DNA from: Massilia mucilaginosa | Lineage (GTDB): Bacteria; Pseudomonadota; Gammaproteobacteria; Burkholderiales; Burkholderiaceae_D | Direction: 5' to 3' | Assembly: GCF_011682145.1 (NCBI RefSeq) | Contig: NZ_WHJH01000027.1 | Location: forward strand, 1 to 64,000 | Length of the DNA: 64,000 nucleotides | Shown here: positions 17,592 to 28,372 of the stretch, piece after piece | Layout of the letters: each line of letters opens with the position of its first letter | Numbering within the stretch: position 1 is the stretch's first letter | The notes under the pieces: generated by a model | What the model was told of the DNA's origin: nothing | Seen by the model: the letters and a program-made list of their open reading frames with translations, nothing else | Databases searched by the model: none | Translations under genes and position numbers: made by a program

Positions 17592-18773
17592 TTATCTGGC
17601 GAGGCCGGCGACGATGGCCTGGGCGGCGGCGCGGGCGCGCGCATCGCAGTCCATCACGGCGCCGATGCTGGTGGCCGCGTGATGCGGGTTCTCGTGCATG
17701 ACGCGCGCGATCACGCGGTCGATGTCGCGAAAGCCGATGCGGCGCTCCAGGAAGGCTTGCACCGCCACTTCGTTGGCGGCGTTGAGCAGGGCCGGCGCGG
17801 TACCGCCCGCGTCCAGCGATTCGAAAGCCAGCGCCAGGCACGGAAAGCGCGCAAAGTCCGGCTTGTGGAACTGCAAGGTACCGATGCTGGTCAGGTCGAG
17901 CTGGGCCACGCCGGATTCTATGCGTTCAGGAAATGCGAGCGCGTTGGCAATCGGGGTGCGCATGTCGGGGTTGCCCAGTTCGGCGATCACCGAGCCATCC
18001 ACGTACGACACCATCGAGTGGATCACGCTTTGCGGATGGATCACCACGTCGATCAGGGAAGCCGGCGCGCCGAACAGCCAGTGCGCCTCGATCACTTCCA
18101 GGCCCTTGTTCATCATGGTGGCCGAATCGACCGAAATCTTGCGCCCCATCGACCAGTTCGGATGCTTGCAAGCTTCGTCGGGGGTGACGTGCTCCAAGGT
18201 CTCGACCGCGCGGTTCAAAAAGGGGCCGCCGGACGCGGTCAGCAGGATCTTGGCCACGCCGGCCGCGCCGGGCTGGCGCGCGTACGAAGCGGGCAGCGAC
18301 TGGAAAATTGCGTTGTGCTCGCTGTCGATCGGCAGCAAGGTGGCGCCATGCTCGTGCACCGCATCCATGAACAGCTGGCCTGACATGACCAGCGCTTCCT
18401 TGTTGGCGAGAAGAATTTTTTTGCCGGCACGGGCCGCGGCCAGGGTCGGCGCCAGACCGGCGGCGCCGACGATGGCGGCCATCACGGTGTCGACTTCAGC
18501 GCTGGAGGCGATGGAACAGAGTGCCGCTTCGCCGTGTTCGACCTCGACAGCGAGGCCGCGCGCGCGCAGCAAGGCGTCGAGGCGGGCGGCGGCGTCGGCG
18601 CTGCCGACCACGGCGCGCGCCGGACGGAACTGCGCACACTGCTCGGCGAGTTCGTCCACCTTGGCATGCGCGCTGAGCGCATACACCTGGTATTTTTCGG
18701 GATGGCGTGCAAGCACGTCCAGGGTGGACACGCCGATCGAACCGGTCGCGCCTAGAATGGTGATGCGTTGCAT
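17592..18773 (-). CDS. dxr: 1-deoxy-D-xylulose-5-phosphate reductoisomerase
   Basis: 393 residues. NADPH-binding [20 protein letters not shown] at the N-terminus, [11 protein letters not shown], the metal- and substrate-binding [13 protein letters not shown], and SGGPFLN. It catalyses the committed step of the MEP isoprenoid pathway, feeding the undecaprenyl synthase encoded upstream. ATG at 18771-18773. Length is typical of the family. Confidence 0.96.
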   Translation of the reverse strand: MQRITILGATGSIGVSTLDVLARHPEKYQVYALSAHAKVDELAEQCAQFRPARAVVGSADAAARLDALLRARGLAVEVEHGEAALCSIASSAEVDTVMAAIVGAAGLAPTLAAARAGKKILLANKEALVMSGQLFMDAVHEHGATLLPIDSEHNAIFQSLPASYARQPGAAGVAKILLTASGGPFLNRAVETLEHVTPDEACKHPNWSMGRKISVDSATMMNKGLEVIEAHWLFGAPASLIDVVIHPQSVIHSMVSYVDGSVIAELGNPDMRTPIANALAFPERIESGVAQLDLTSIGTLQFHKPDFARFPCLALAFESLDAGGTAPALLNAANEVAVQAFLERRIGFRDIDRVIARVMHENPHHAATSIGAVMDCDARARAAAQAIVAGLAR

Positions 18774-18807
18774 AGGCGTTCTTTCAAACTTTCTCTCAGA
18801 CTTCTTT

Positions 18808-19641
18808 TCAAAGCATCCCGGTATAGATCAGGGCGGCCAGCGGCATGACCGGCACCAGCGCATCAATGCGGTCGAGCACGCCGCCATGGCCAGGCAGCAG
18901 GTTGCTGCTGTCCTTGACGCCGGCGCGGCGCTTGAGCTGCGATTCGACCAGGTCGCCCACCACGCTGGCGGCAACCAGCACCACCAGCACCGCCAGCGCC
19001 CCACTCCAGCCCAGCTTGGCCTGGAGGTGGACCGGGAAGGTATCGGCCAGCAGCGGGCCGGCGAACATGATCAACAGGGTCGACAGGACCAGCACGGCAA
19101 TGCCGCCGCCGATCGCGCCTTCCCACGATTTACCTGGGGAAATGGTCGGCGCCAGCTTGCGCTTGCCGAACGCCTTGCCGGAGAAGTAAGCCCCGATGTC
19201 GGCGATCCAGACCAGCGCCATGACCGACAGCAAGTACACGGCGGAATGCTTGAAGAACAGCACGATGGCGGCGAAGCAAGCCACGATCGAAATCGCATAC
19301 ATGGTCGCCAGCATGGTGTTGCGTCCGCCTTCGGGCGGCGGCAAGCCGGTTTTCAGTGCGGGCACGAAACGGAACAGCCACAGCAGGGTCGACAGGCCGA
19401 ACCAGAATTTCACGGCGCTGTTGTCCTTGTACAAGAAAGCGTAGGCAAAGGCGGCGCTCCAGAACAGGGCGACCAAAAAGGCTTGCTTGCGCGAGGACTT
19501 GAACAGCTGAAAGCTTTCGGTGATGGCGGCCGTGAGGAACAGCAGCACCACCGCGGCGAAGGCGGGGTAATACCCGCCGAACAGCACCGCCAGCAGGACG
19601 ACAAGCAAGACGACAGCGGTGATGATCCGGGTAATTAGCAT
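18808..19641 (-). CDS. cdsA: Phosphatidate cytidylyltransferase
   Basis: 277 residues with about eight hydrophobic segments and the CDS signature near the C-terminus: [20 protein letters not shown] followed by VLDRIDAL. It makes CDP-diacylglycerol from phosphatidate and CTP at the inner membrane. Its ATG overlaps the uppS stop by one base (TGATG), implying translational re-initiation. Confidence 0.95.
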   Translation of the reverse strand: MLITRIITAVVLLVVLLAVLFGGYYPAFAAVVLLFLTAAITESFQLFKSSRKQAFLVALFWSAAFAYAFLYKDNSAVKFWFGLSTLLWLFRFVPALKTGLPPPEGGRNTMLATMYAISIVACFAAIVLFFKHSAVYLLSVMALVWIADIGAYFSGKAFGKRKLAPTISPGKSWEGAIGGGIAVLVLSTLLIMFAGPLLADTFPVHLQAKLGWSGALAVLVVLVAASVVGDLVESQLKRRAGVKDSSNLLPGHGGVLDRIDALVPVMPLAALIYTGML

Positions 19642-20393
19642 CAGCTTTTCTTTTCAGCCAGTTGGTCGCCGGTGCGCCCGAAGCGGCGCTCGCGGTTTTG
19701 ATAGGACGCGATGGCCGCGTCCAGGGACTCGATCGAAAAATCGGGCCAGTAGGTATCGGTGAAGTACAGCTCGGAATATGCCAGTTGCCACAGCAGGAAG
19801 TTGGAGATGCGCTCTTCCCCGCCGGTGCGGATGAACAGGTCCGGCTCGGGCGCGTAGGCCATGGCCAGATGCTCGGCCAGCTGCTCTTCGGCAAAGGTGG
19901 TGATGCCGGGATTGGCGGCAACCATCTTGCTGGTGGCCTGCATGATGTCCCAGCGCCCGCCGTAGTTGGCGCAGATGGTGACCGTCAGGCGCGTATTGTT
20001 GGCGGTGCGGCGCTCGGCCGAGGCAATCATGTCTTGCAACTTGGAATCGAAACGCGACAGATCGCCCACGACTTTCAAGCGAATATTGTTTGCGTGCATC
20101 TTCGCCACTTCGCGTTCGAGCGCGGTGACGAACAGGCGCATCAGGAGCGAGACTTCTTCTTCGGGGCGGCGCCAGTTTTCGGACGAAAAGGCGAACAGGG
20201 TGAGGTACTCGATGCCGCGCTGAATGCAGGCCTCGACACAGCCGCGCACGGCTTCGACGCCCTTGACGTGGCCGGCCACGCGCGGAAGGAAGCGTTTTGT
20301 TGCCCAGCGGCCGTTGCCGTCCATGATGATCGCAACGTGGCGCGGCACGCGGGCCACTTCAGGTACTGCTGTCGTCGAACTTTTATAGATCAT
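19641..20393 (-). CDS. uppS: Undecaprenyl diphosphate synthase (cis-prenyltransferase)
   Basis: 250 residues. [16 protein letters not shown] contains the catalytic Asp; [14 protein letters not shown] and [18 protein letters not shown] followed by [14 protein letters not shown] complete the cis-prenyltransferase signatures. It elongates farnesyl diphosphate to the C55 carrier for peptidoglycan and O-antigen. Start ATG 20391-20393; 106 bases separate it from frr. Confidence 0.96.
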   Translation of the reverse strand: MIYKSSTTAVPEVARVPRHVAIIMDGNGRWATKRFLPRVAGHVKGVEAVRGCVEACIQRGIEYLTLFAFSSENWRRPEEEVSLLMRLFVTALEREVAKMHANNIRLKVVGDLSRFDSKLQDMIASAERRTANNTRLTVTICANYGGRWDIMQATSKMVAANPGITTFAEEQLAEHLAMAYAPEPDLFIRTGGEERISNFLLWQLAYSELYFTDTYWPDFSIESLDAAIASYQNRERRFGRTGDQLAEKKS

Positions 20394-20499
20394 AAATCCA
20401 GACTATCTAGAACAAATGCATGGGAAGCGGACGCCGGGTCCGCCTCCGCGTGGGCAGACCCTGCCTTAGCGTCTTCCCCCTAAGCGGGCCTCCCAAACT

Positions 20500-21060
20500 C
20501 TACACCGTCAGGACTTCTTTTTCTTTTTCAGCAACCAGTTTATCGACATCAATGACGAACTTGTCGGTCAGTTTCTGGATTTCTTCCGATGCACGACGCT
20601 CGTCGTCTTCGGAGCAAGCCTTGTCCTTGACCAGCTTCTTGAGCGACTCGTTGGCGTCGCGGCGGATATTGCGGATCGCGATCTTGGCGTCTTCCGCCTC
20701 GCCCTTGACCAGCTTGACCATTTCCTTGCGGCGTTCTTCGGTCAGTGGCGGGGTCGGGACGCGGATCATGTCGCCCTGCGACGACGGATTGAGACCGAGG
20801 TCGGCATCGCGGATCGCTTTTTCGACCGTGGTCAGCATCTTCTTTTCCCACGGCTGCACGCCGATGGTGCGGGCGTCGATCAGGGTCACGTTGGCGATCT
20901 GGGTCAGCGCGGTGGCCGAACCGTAATAATCGACCATGACGTGATCGAGGATGCCGGTATGGGCGCGGCCGGTGCGGACCTTGGCCAGATCGCTTTTAAG
21001 GGTGTCGATCGACTTGTTCATGCGCTCTTGCGCGTTTTTCTTGACGTCAGCGATAGTCAT
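20500..21060 (-). CDS. frr: Ribosome recycling factor
   Basis: 186 residues, the usual family length. [20 protein letters not shown], then [13 protein letters not shown] and the C-terminal [18 protein letters not shown] that wraps the three-helix bundle. It dissociates post-termination ribosomes with EF-G. GGAG precedes the ATG. It sits 27 bases after pyrH. Confidence 0.97.
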   Translation of the reverse strand: MTIADVKKNAQERMNKSIDTLKSDLAKVRTGRAHTGILDHVMVDYYGSATALTQIANVTLIDARTIGVQPWEKKMLTTVEKAIRDADLGLNPSSQGDMIRVPTPPLTEERRKEMVKLVKGEAEDAKIAIRNIRRDANESLKKLVKDKACSEDDERRASEEIQKLTDKFVIDVDKLVAEKEKEVLTV

Positions 21061-21087
21061 GCTGCTCTCCTGTAGCTCTGAATGATA

Positions 21088-21804
21088 TTAAACGTGTACC
21101 AGTGTACCTTCGTCTTCGCCCATGATCACGCGTTTGAGCGCGCCCGGCTTGACGATGGAGAACACCTTGATCGGCAGTTTCTGGTCGCGGCACAGCGCGA
21201 ACGCGGTCGCATCCATCACCTGCAAGTGCTTGGAAATGGCTTCGTCGAAAGTAATCGACTCGTAGCGGGTGGCGTTCGGGTCCTTTTTCGGGTCGGCGGT
21301 GTAGACACCATCGACCTTGGTGGCCTTGAGCACGATTTCGGCGCTGATTTCCGAACCGCGCAAAGCGGCGGCGGTATCGGTGGTGAAGAAGGGATTGCCG
21401 GTGCCGGCGGCGAACACGACAACCTTGCCTTCTTCCAGGTATTGCAGCGCTTTCGGGCGCACGTAAGGCTCGACCACCTGCTCGATGGCAATCGCCGACA
21501 TGACGCGGGCGACGATGCCGACGTGGCGCATGGCGTCGGCCAGGGCCAGCGCGTTCATCACGGTGGCCAGCATGCCCATGTAATCGGCGGTGGCGCGGTC
21601 CATGCCCTGGGCGCCGGGAGCGACCCCGCGGAAGATGTTGCCGCCGCCAATGACGACGGCCAGCTCCACGCCCAGGTTCGCTACTTCCGCGACATCGGCG
21701 ACCATGCGCTCGATGGTGGCGCGGTTGATGCCGTAAGGATCATCGCCCATCAGTGCTTCGCCAGACAATTTCAGGAGTACGCGTTTGTAGGCTGGTTTCG
21801 ACAT
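21088..21804 (-). CDS. pyrH: UMP kinase
   Basis: 238 residues from ATG 21802-21804 ([20 protein letters not shown]), with GGAG upstream; the longer frame adds implausible residues. Amino-acid-kinase fold motifs: [38 protein letters not shown] and [13 protein letters not shown]. It phosphorylates UMP to UDP and is allosterically controlled by GTP and UTP in the family. It follows tsf beyond a terminator-like hairpin. Confidence 0.96.
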   Translation of the reverse strand: MSKPAYKRVLLKLSGEALMGDDPYGINRATIERMVADVAEVANLGVELAVVIGGGNIFRGVAPGAQGMDRATADYMGMLATVMNALALADAMRHVGIVARVMSAIAIEQVVEPYVRPKALQYLEEGKVVVFAAGTGNPFFTTDTAAALRGSEISAEIVLKATKVDGVYTADPKKDPNATRYESITFDEAISKHLQVMDATAFALCRDQKLPIKVFSIVKPGALKRVIMGEDEGTLVHV

Positions 21805-21873
21805 GGGGGTGGGCTCCAAAAAATGACGGTTTGTATTCGGTCTTGCCATGCGCACACTTTCATGTACGCAGAT

Positions 21874-21901
21874 TAAAAAAACGGGCCTTCCGGCCCGCTT
21901 T
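21874..21901 (-). terminator. Rho-independent terminator after tsf
   Basis: On the minus strand a GC-rich stem GCGGGCC/GGCCCGT with loop GGAA is followed by a run of seven T. It lies directly after the tsf stop and before pyrH, so it should reduce read-through from the rpsB-tsf unit into pyrH-frr. Confidence 0.8.
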
Positions 21902-21906
21902 CACAC

Positions 21907-22815
21907 TTACTGCTTGTTAGCAGCCATTTGCGCCGCAACCTCTGCAGCGAAATCGTCCTGCTTTTTCTCGATGCCTTCACCAACAACATACATCGTGAAT
22001 GCTTTCACGGTGGTGCTTTTTTCTTTCAGCATCTGTTCGATCGACTGCTTGTCGTTCTTGACGAACGATTGATTCAGCAGCGACACTTCTTTCAGGTACT
22101 TCTGGATCGAGCCTTCCAGGCGCTTGGCCAGGATTTCAGCCGATTGTACCGGCTTGCCTGCGGCAACGGCGACGTCAGCATCTTCCTGAGCTTTCAGAGC
22201 AGCAACCGAACGCTCTTTTTCGATCAGTTCGGCAGGCACCTGGTCCGACGACAGCGACACTGGCTTCATTGCAGCGATGTGCATGGCCACGTCTTTACCG
22301 ACTTGCTCGTCGGCGCCGTCGAAGTCAACCACGACACCGATACGGGTGCCGTGCAGGTACGAGGCCAGCTTGCTGGTGGTCTCGAAACGCTGGAAGCGGC
22401 GGATGGTCATGTTCTCGCCGATCTTGCCGATCAGGGCGATGCGCACTTCGTCCAGGGTCTTGCCATCGAGTGGCAGGGCCAGCAGAGCGGCGACGTCGGC
22501 CGGGTTGTTTTCGGCAACCAGGCGCGCGGCGTTGTTCGCCAGTGCCAGGAAGTCGTCGTTCTTGGCGACGAAGTCGGTTTCGCTGTTGACTTCAACCAGG
22601 GCGCCGACATTGCCAGCGATGAAGGTTGCTACAACGCCTTCAGCGGTGATGCGGGTGGCGTTGCTGGTGGCTTTGGTGCCCAGTTTGACGCGCAGGATTT
22701 CTTCCGCACGTGCCATGTCGCCATCGGCTTCGGTCAGTGCTTTTTTGCATTGCATCATCGGTGCGTCGGTTTTCGCGCGCAGTTCGCCTACCATCGCTGC
22801 TGTAATCGCTGCCAT
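21907..22815 (-). CDS. tsf: Elongation factor Ts
   Basis: 302 residues. [20 protein letters not shown] begins the UBA-like N-terminal domain, and [20 protein letters not shown] and [11 protein letters not shown] are diagnostic. It recycles EF-Tu-GDP to EF-Tu-GTP. Shine-Dalgarno AGGAGA lies before ATG 22813-22815. It follows rpsB, from which it is separated by a terminator-like hairpin. Confidence 0.97.
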   Translation of the reverse strand: MAAITAAMVGELRAKTDAPMMQCKKALTEADGDMARAEEILRVKLGTKATSNATRITAEGVVATFIAGNVGALVEVNSETDFVAKNDDFLALANNAARLVAENNPADVAALLALPLDGKTLDEVRIALIGKIGENMTIRRFQRFETTSKLASYLHGTRIGVVVDFDGADEQVGKDVAMHIAAMKPVSLSSDQVPAELIEKERSVAALKAQEDADVAVAAGKPVQSAEILAKRLEGSIQKYLKEVSLLNQSFVKNDKQSIEQMLKEKSTTVKAFTMYVVGEGIEKKQDDFAAEVAAQMAANKQ

Positions 22816-22848
22816 GTGTTTCTCCTAAATTTGTGACATATTCTGTTT

Positions 22849-22880
22849 AAAAAAAAGGGGGAGCTGCTGCTACCCCTTTT
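22849..22880 (-). terminator. Terminator-like hairpin between rpsB and tsf
   Basis: Minus-strand stem AAAAGGGG/CCCCTTTT encloses TAGCAGCAGCT, with the distal arm running into a T tract. It lies between the rpsB stop and the tsf start and probably acts as a partial terminator or 3'-end stabiliser in this co-transcribed pair. Confidence 0.65.
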
Positions 22881-22914
22881 GATTTCCGTGGCGCCTCAGG
22901 GGCGCCTGGGGCAA

Positions 22915-23664
22915 TTAAGCCTGCTCGGAGACTTCGACGAATTCGTCGCCAGCCGATTTAACCAGTTCAACGATTTCGTTGGAGGCGTTTGCACGGCCTT
23001 CCAGGATCGCATCGGCCACGCCGCGGGCGTACAGCATGATCGCTTTGGACGAATCGTCGTTGCCTGGAATGACGTGGGTCACGCCTTCTGGCGAGTGGTT
23101 GGTATCGACGATGCCGATAACAGGGATGCCCAGCTTGCCGGCTTCGGTGATCGCGCCTTTGTGGTAGCCGACGTCGACGACGAAGATTGCGTCAGGAACG
23201 CCGCCCATGTCCTTGATACCGCCGATGGCTTTTTGCAGCTTGACCATTTCGCGCTGGAACATCAGGCCTTCTTTTTTCGACAGCTTCTCAACCGAACCGT
23301 CTTCAACTTGCGCTTCCATGTCTTTCAGGCGCTTGATCGAGGTCTTGATCGTTTTGAAGTTGGTCAGCATGCCGCCCAACCAGCGCTGGTCGACGAAAGG
23401 AACGCCGGCGCGTGCAGCTTCAGCGGCGATGATTTCGCGCGCTTGACGCTTGGTGCCGACCATCAGGATCGTGCCGCGGTTCGATGCGACCTGCTTGATG
23501 GTTTTCATGGCTTCTTGATACATACCCATCGTCTTTTCCAAGTTGATGATATGAATCTTGTTGCGGTGGCCGAAAATGAACGGCGCCATTTTTGGGTTCC
23601 AAAAACGGGTTTGGTGACCGAAGTGGACACCGGCTTCCAGCATTTCACGCATTGTTACGGACAT
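22915..23664 (-). CDS. rpsB: 30S ribosomal protein S2
   Basis: 249 residues from ATG 23662-23664 ([20 protein letters not shown]), with GGAG upstream. Family stretches include [38 protein letters not shown] and [20 protein letters not shown]. The longer frame to 23793 runs through the leader and is rejected. It is the first gene of the long minus-strand operon. Confidence 0.97.
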   Translation of the reverse strand: MSVTMREMLEAGVHFGHQTRFWNPKMAPFIFGHRNKIHIINLEKTMGMYQEAMKTIKQVASNRGTILMVGTKRQAREIIAAEAARAGVPFVDQRWLGGMLTNFKTIKTSIKRLKDMEAQVEDGSVEKLSKKEGLMFQREMVKLQKAIGGIKDMGGVPDAIFVVDVGYHKGAITEAGKLGIPVIGIVDTNHSPEGVTHVIPGNDDSSKAIMLYARGVADAILEGRANASNEIVELVKSAGDEFVEVSEQA

Positions 23665-23995
23665 GTAATTCTCCAGGGTTGGGTCTGGAATCCGGTCAGT
23701 CACCATACAGGCACCCTTTGCGACCGGATTCGCGATTTTAACAAGATTTGTGGCACTACTTGAACAACATTGCTCGAAAGCGAATTCAAGCAACCCGAGA
23801 TTCTAACCGGAATTTGGGATTTTTTCAAGCACCGCGTAGCGCGATCAAGCATTTCCTCGTCAGCCCCGCGCGGGAACGACGCGGGCGTTATCCCTTATAA
23901 TGGTCGCCATATTTGCACGGGTTTTCGCAACATCCTCCCGCTGTTACTGATTCTTACCGCTTTGTCTCTTACTGCTCCATTGCCGATTGCTAATT
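23665..23995. promoter_or_regulatory. Divergent promoter region between rpsB and map
   Basis: About 330 bases without a gene, more AT-rich than the flanks. For map, a perfect TATAAT lies at 23896-23901, but no good -35 box is present. For rpsB, a minus-strand TAAAAT (plus-strand ATTTTA, 23735-23740) is a possible -10 with a poor -35. A GC-rich inverted stretch (CCCCGCGCGGGA) at about 23864-23875 may be a REP-like remnant. Exact start sites are not determinable. Confidence 0.4.
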
Positions 23996-24823
23996 ATGTC
24001 CAACATCTCGATCAAATCCCCCGCCGACATCGAAGGCATGCGCGTCGCAGGCCGCCTCGGCTCCGAAGTGCTCGACTACATCACGCCCTTCATCAAGGTC
24101 GGCGTCACCACGGGCGAACTGGACCGTCTTTGCCATGAATACATGGTTAACGTGCAGGGATCGATCCCGGCCCCGCTGAACTATTGCCCGCCGGGCTACA
24201 CGCCCTACCCGAAAGCCATCTGCACCTCCGTCAACGACGTGATCTGCCATGGCATTCCGGGCGACAAGGCGCTCAAGGATGGCGACGTCGTCAACCTCGA
24301 CATCACCGTCATCAAGGACGGCTACCACGGCGACAACAGCCGCATGTTCCTGGTCGGCAAACCGTCGATCCTAGCCAAGCGCCTCTCCGAAGTCACCTAC
24401 GAATGCATGTGGCTCGGCATCGCCCAGGTCAAACCGGGTGCGCACCTGGGCGACATCGGCCACGTGATCCAGCAGCACGCCGAAAAGAACGGCTACAGCG
24501 TGGTGCGCGAGTTCTGCGGCCACGGCATCGGCAAGATCTTCCACGAAGAGCCGCAGGTGCTTCACTACGGCCGTCCGGGCACCCTGGAGCGCCTGGAAGC
24601 GGGCATGATCTTCACCATCGAGCCGATGATCAACGCCGGCCGCCGCGACATCAAGGAAATGGGTGACGGCTGGACCATCAAAACCAAGGACCGCAGCCTG
24701 TCGGCGCAGTGGGAACACACGATCCTGGTCACCGAGACCGGCTACGAAGTGCTGACCCTGTCGGCCGGTTCGCCGCCGCCGCCGGCCTTCATCACCGCGG
24801 CCAGCCAGCCCGTCACGGCGTAA
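23996..24823 (+). CDS. map: Methionine aminopeptidase type I
   Basis: 275 residues from ATG 23996 ([20 protein letters not shown]). Metal ligands are visible in [20 protein letters not shown] (two Asp), [15 protein letters not shown] (His), FTIEPMIN (Glu) and [12 protein letters not shown] (Glu). It removes the initiator methionine from nascent proteins. A Pro/Ala-rich tail of about 20 residues follows the domain. It is divergent from rpsB, and glnD starts 13 bases downstream. Confidence 0.96.
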   Translation: MSNISIKSPADIEGMRVAGRLGSEVLDYITPFIKVGVTTGELDRLCHEYMVNVQGSIPAPLNYCPPGYTPYPKAICTSVNDVICHGIPGDKALKDGDVVNLDITVIKDGYHGDNSRMFLVGKPSILAKRLSEVTYECMWLGIAQVKPGAHLGDIGHVIQQHAEKNGYSVVREFCGHGIGKIFHEEPQVLHYGRPGTLERLEAGMIFTIEPMINAGRRDIKEMGDGWTIKTKDRSLSAQWEHTILVTETGYEVLTLSAGSPPPPAFITAASQPVTA

Positions 24824-24836
24824 GGCCGGACCCGCC

Positions 24837-27419
24837 ATGCCCGCCGCCGCGCTCAAGAAGCAGTCCTGCGACCTCCTCAAGCAAAGGCTGAAAGCCGAGC
24901 GGGCGGTGCTGATCGCCGCTTTTCGCGCCGACGGCAAGCCCGAAAAGCTGTTGCGCGGCCTGCGTCACAGCGTCGACGAGGTGCTCACCGAAGCCTGGCG
25001 GATGGTCGGCCTGCCCGCCACGTGCGCGCTGGTGGGCGTGGGCGGCTACGGGCGCGGCGAACTGTTTCCGTTTTCCGATGTCGACCTGCTGATTTTGCTG
25101 GGCCAACCGGCCGACGCCATCACCCAGGCGCGCCTGGAAGAACTGGTGCAGATGCTGTGGGACCTGGGCCTGGAAATCGGCTCGAGCATCCGCACCATCG
25201 ACGAGTGCATGAGCGAGTCGAAGGCCGACATCACCGTGCAAACGAGCCTGCTGGAGGCGCGCCTGGTGTGCGGCGACGCGGCCCTGTTCGAACAGTTGCA
25301 GCAGCGTTACGCGGGGGCGCTCGACCCGCAGGCGTTTTTCCACGCCAAGGCGGCCGAAATGCGCCTGCGCCACGCCAAGTACGAAGACACGGCCTTCTCG
25401 CTGGAGCCGAACGTCAAGGAAAGCCCGGGCGGCCTGCGCGACCTGCAAGTCATTTTATGGGTGGCCAAGGCGGCCGGCCTGGCCAATTCGTGGAGCCAGC
25501 TGGCCACGCGCGGCCTGATCACCCAGACCGAAGCGCGCCAGCTGATGGAAAAGGAACGCGCCTTCAAGGATATCCGGGTGCGCCTGCACCTGCACGCCAA
25601 CCGGCGCGAAGACCGCCTGGTGTTCGATGTGCAGACCCCGATCGCAGAAAGCTTCGGCCTGAAAACCACCGGCGAAGGCATCAACGCGCGCCGCGCCAGC
25701 GAATACCTGATGCAGCGCTATTACTGGGCGGCCAAGACGGTCACCCAGCTCAATACCATTATGCTGCAGAATATCGAGGCGCAGCTGTTCCCCGAAGCCA
25801 ACGAGGCCGAGGCGATCAACGCGCGCTTCAACGATGTCAACGGCCTGATCGACATCGCCCACGACGACACCTTCACCAGAGAGCCCTCGACGGTGCTGGA
25901 AGTGTTCGTGCTGATGACCGAACGCCCGCACCTCAAGGGCATGACGGCGCGCACCATGCGCGCGCTATGGCATGCGCGTTTCGAGATCGACGCCAAGTTT
26001 CGCGAAGATCCGGTCAACCGCGCCCTCTTCCTGCGCATCCTGCAGGCGCCGGTAGGCCTGGTGCACGCGCTGCGGCGCATGAACGATACCAGCATCCTCG
26101 GGCGCTACCTGCCGAATTTCCGCCGCATCGTGGGCCAGATGCAGCACGACCTGTTCCATGTGTACACGGTCGACCAGCATATCCTGATGGTGGTGCGTAA
26201 CATGCGCCGCTTCACGATGACCGAACACGCGCACGAATACCCGTTCTGCAGCCAGCTGATCGCCAACTTCCGCAAGTCCTGGCTGCTGTACGTGGCGGCG
26301 CTGTTCCACGACATCGCCAAGGGCCGCGGCGGCGACCATTCCAAGCTCGGCACGGTCGACGCCGCCCAATTCTGCGAAGAACACGCGATCGGCTCGGAAG
26401 ACACCGAACTGGTTGTGTTCCTGGTCGAGAACCACCTGACCATGTCGCAGGTCGCGCAAAAGCAGGACCTGTCGGACCCGGACGTGATCGAAGCCTTCGC
26501 CAAAGTGGTCAAGGACGAGCGCCACCTGACCGCGCTGTACCTGCTGACCGTGGCCGACATTCGCGGCACCAGTCCCAAGGTATGGAACGCCTGGAAAGCC
26601 AAGCTGCTCGAAGACCTGTACCGCGTGACCCTGCGCGTGCTGGGCGGCGAGCCGCACTCGGCCGACCGCGAACTGAAGAACCGCCAGGAAGAAGCGATGG
26701 CCACCCTGCGCCTGTACGGCTTGCCCGACATCGCCCACGTCGACCTGTGGAAGCAGCTCGACGTCGCCTACTTCCTGCGCCACGACGCCTCCGACATCGC
26801 CTGGCAGACGCGCTGCCTGTGGGATAAGCTGAACAGCGACAAGCCGGTCGTCAAATGCCGCCTGGCGCCGATTGGCGAAGGCTTGCAGGTGGCGGTGTAC
26901 GTCAAGGACCAGCCCGACCTGTTCGCGCGCATCTGCAGCTATTTCGACCGCAAGAATTTCAGCATTCTCGACGCCAAGATCCACACGACAAGGCACGGCT
27001 ACGCGCTCGACACCTTCATGGTGACCGAGCAGAGCTTCGCCAAGAGCTACCGCGACATCATCAACCTGATCGAGCACGAGATCTGCGAACTGCTGACCTC
27101 GCAGGCGCCCTTGCCGGCGCCCACGCGCGGGCGGCTCTCGCGCCTGTCGCGCACCTTCCCGATCACGCCGACGGTCGACCTGCGGCCCGACGAGCGCGGG
27201 CAGTATTACCTGCTGTCCATCGCGGCCAACGACCGCACCGGGCTCCTGTACGCCATCGCCAACGTGCTCACGCGCTACCGCATCAACCTGCACACGGCCA
27301 AGATCATGACCCTGGGCGAGCGGGTCGAAGACGTGTTCCTGGTCGACGGCGCCGTGCTCAACAACGCGCGCAACCAGATCCAGCTCGAAACCGACCTGCT
27401 CGACGCGCTGCGCGTGTAG
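24837..27419 (+). CDS. glnD: Bifunctional PII uridylyltransferase/uridylyl-removing enzyme
   Basis: 860 residues. The nucleotidyltransferase domain has [20 protein letters not shown] (about 62-85). The HD domain [16 protein letters not shown] (about 490) carries the removing activity. Two C-terminal ACT domains (about 685 and 790, [20 protein letters not shown]) sense glutamine. It modifies PII proteins and so signals nitrogen status. Start ATG 24837, close behind map, suggests co-transcription. Confidence 0.96.
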   Translation: MPAAALKKQSCDLLKQRLKAERAVLIAAFRADGKPEKLLRGLRHSVDEVLTEAWRMVGLPATCALVGVGGYGRGELFPFSDVDLLILLGQPADAITQARLEELVQMLWDLGLEIGSSIRTIDECMSESKADITVQTSLLEARLVCGDAALFEQLQQRYAGALDPQAFFHAKAAEMRLRHAKYEDTAFSLEPNVKESPGGLRDLQVILWVAKAAGLANSWSQLATRGLITQTEARQLMEKERAFKDIRVRLHLHANRREDRLVFDVQTPIAESFGLKTTGEGINARRASEYLMQRYYWAAKTVTQLNTIMLQNIEAQLFPEANEAEAINARFNDVNGLIDIAHDDTFTREPSTVLEVFVLMTERPHLKGMTARTMRALWHARFEIDAKFREDPVNRALFLRILQAPVGLVHALRRMNDTSILGRYLPNFRRIVGQMQHDLFHVYTVDQHILMVVRNMRRFTMTEHAHEYPFCSQLIANFRKSWLLYVAALFHDIAKGRGGDHSKLGTVDAAQFCEEHAIGSEDTELVVFLVENHLTMSQVAQKQDLSDPDVIEAFAKVVKDERHLTALYLLTVADIRGTSPKVWNAWKAKLLEDLYRVTLRVLGGEPHSADRELKNRQEEAMATLRLYGLPDIAHVDLWKQLDVAYFLRHDASDIAWQTRCLWDKLNSDKPVVKCRLAPIGEGLQVAVYVKDQPDLFARICSYFDRKNFSILDAKIHTTRHGYALDTFMVTEQSFAKSYRDIINLIEHEICELLTSQAPLPAPTRGRLSRLSRTFPITPTVDLRPDERGQYYLLSIAANDRTGLLYAIANVLTRYRINLHTAKIMTLGERVEDVFLVDGAVLNNARNQIQLETDLLDALRV

Positions 27420-27473
27420 CGTTGCAGAACTCCCTTTCCAGAAACCCTTTACGTAACCTTTGCAAAGCAAGCC

Positions 27474-28220
27474 ATGACTGAATTAGTACGCCTCTCCAAA
27501 CGCATGTCCGAACTCGGGCTCTCTTCGCGCCGCGAAGCCGATGAATGGATCGCACGCGGCTGGGTGCGGGTCGATGGCCAGGTCATCTCCGAACTCGGCA
27601 GCAAAGTGCTGCCGCACCAGAAAATCACGGTCGAGCGCCAGGCCGCGGCCGAGCAATCCAAGCGCGTGACCGTGCTGATCAACAAGCCGATGGGCTATGT
27701 CAGCGGCCAGGCCGAAGACGGCTACACGCCGGCGGTGGCGCTGATCAAGGCCGAGAACCGCTGGGCCGAGGACCCGTCGCCGGAAACCTTCCACCCCACC
27801 CAGCTGCGTTCGCTGGTACCGGCCGGACGGCTCGACATCGACTCGGTCGGTCTCTTGATCCTGACCCAGGACGGGCGCGTGGCCAAGACCCTGATCGGGC
27901 AGGATACCGCCATCGAAAAGGAATACCTGGTGCGCGTGCAGTACACCAAGGAAGGCAAGCTGCCGGAATCGGATCTGAAGAAATTGTGCTTCGGACTCTG
28001 GATGGACGGTAAACCCTTGCTGGCGGCCAAGGTGCGCTGGCAGAACGACGACCAGCTCAGCTTCACCTTAAGAGAAGGCAAGAAGCGCCAGATCCGCCGC
28101 ATGTGCGATATGGTGGGCCTGAAAGTGATCGGCCTCAAGCGCGTGCGCATCGGCAAAGTCAAGCTGGGCGATTTGCCGGTCGGGCAATGGCGCTATCTGC
28201 GGCCTGACGAGCAGTTCTGA
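27474..28220 (+). CDS. RluF-like 23S rRNA pseudouridine synthase
   Basis: 248 residues: an S4 RNA-binding domain (VRLSKRMSELGLSSRREADE, about 5-60) and a RsuA/RluB/E/F-type catalytic domain with the active-site Asp in GRLDIDSVGLLILTQDG, then EKEYLVRV and REGKKRQIRRMCDMVGLKV. It isomerises a uridine in rRNA. Among the group the spacing resembles RluF more than RluB, but the target base is not provable from sequence. It lies 54 bases after glnD. Confidence 0.85.
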   Translation: MTELVRLSKRMSELGLSSRREADEWIARGWVRVDGQVISELGSKVLPHQKITVERQAAAEQSKRVTVLINKPMGYVSGQAEDGYTPAVALIKAENRWAEDPSPETFHPTQLRSLVPAGRLDIDSVGLLILTQDGRVAKTLIGQDTAIEKEYLVRVQYTKEGKLPESDLKKLCFGLWMDGKPLLAAKVRWQNDDQLSFTLREGKKRQIRRMCDMVGLKVIGLKRVRIGKVKLGDLPVGQWRYLRPDEQF

Positions 28221-28372
28221 CACCCCGGCTGCGATCACTTTTTTACGCGCTCCGATGTCCGCTTTGGGATTGGACGGCCCCTGACGTGACGACCATACTC
28301 TGCTGGCGAGCCGTGGCACACCATGGCCGTACCGTCCGCCCGCAGGCGGCGGTCCACCAATCGAGACTGCCA

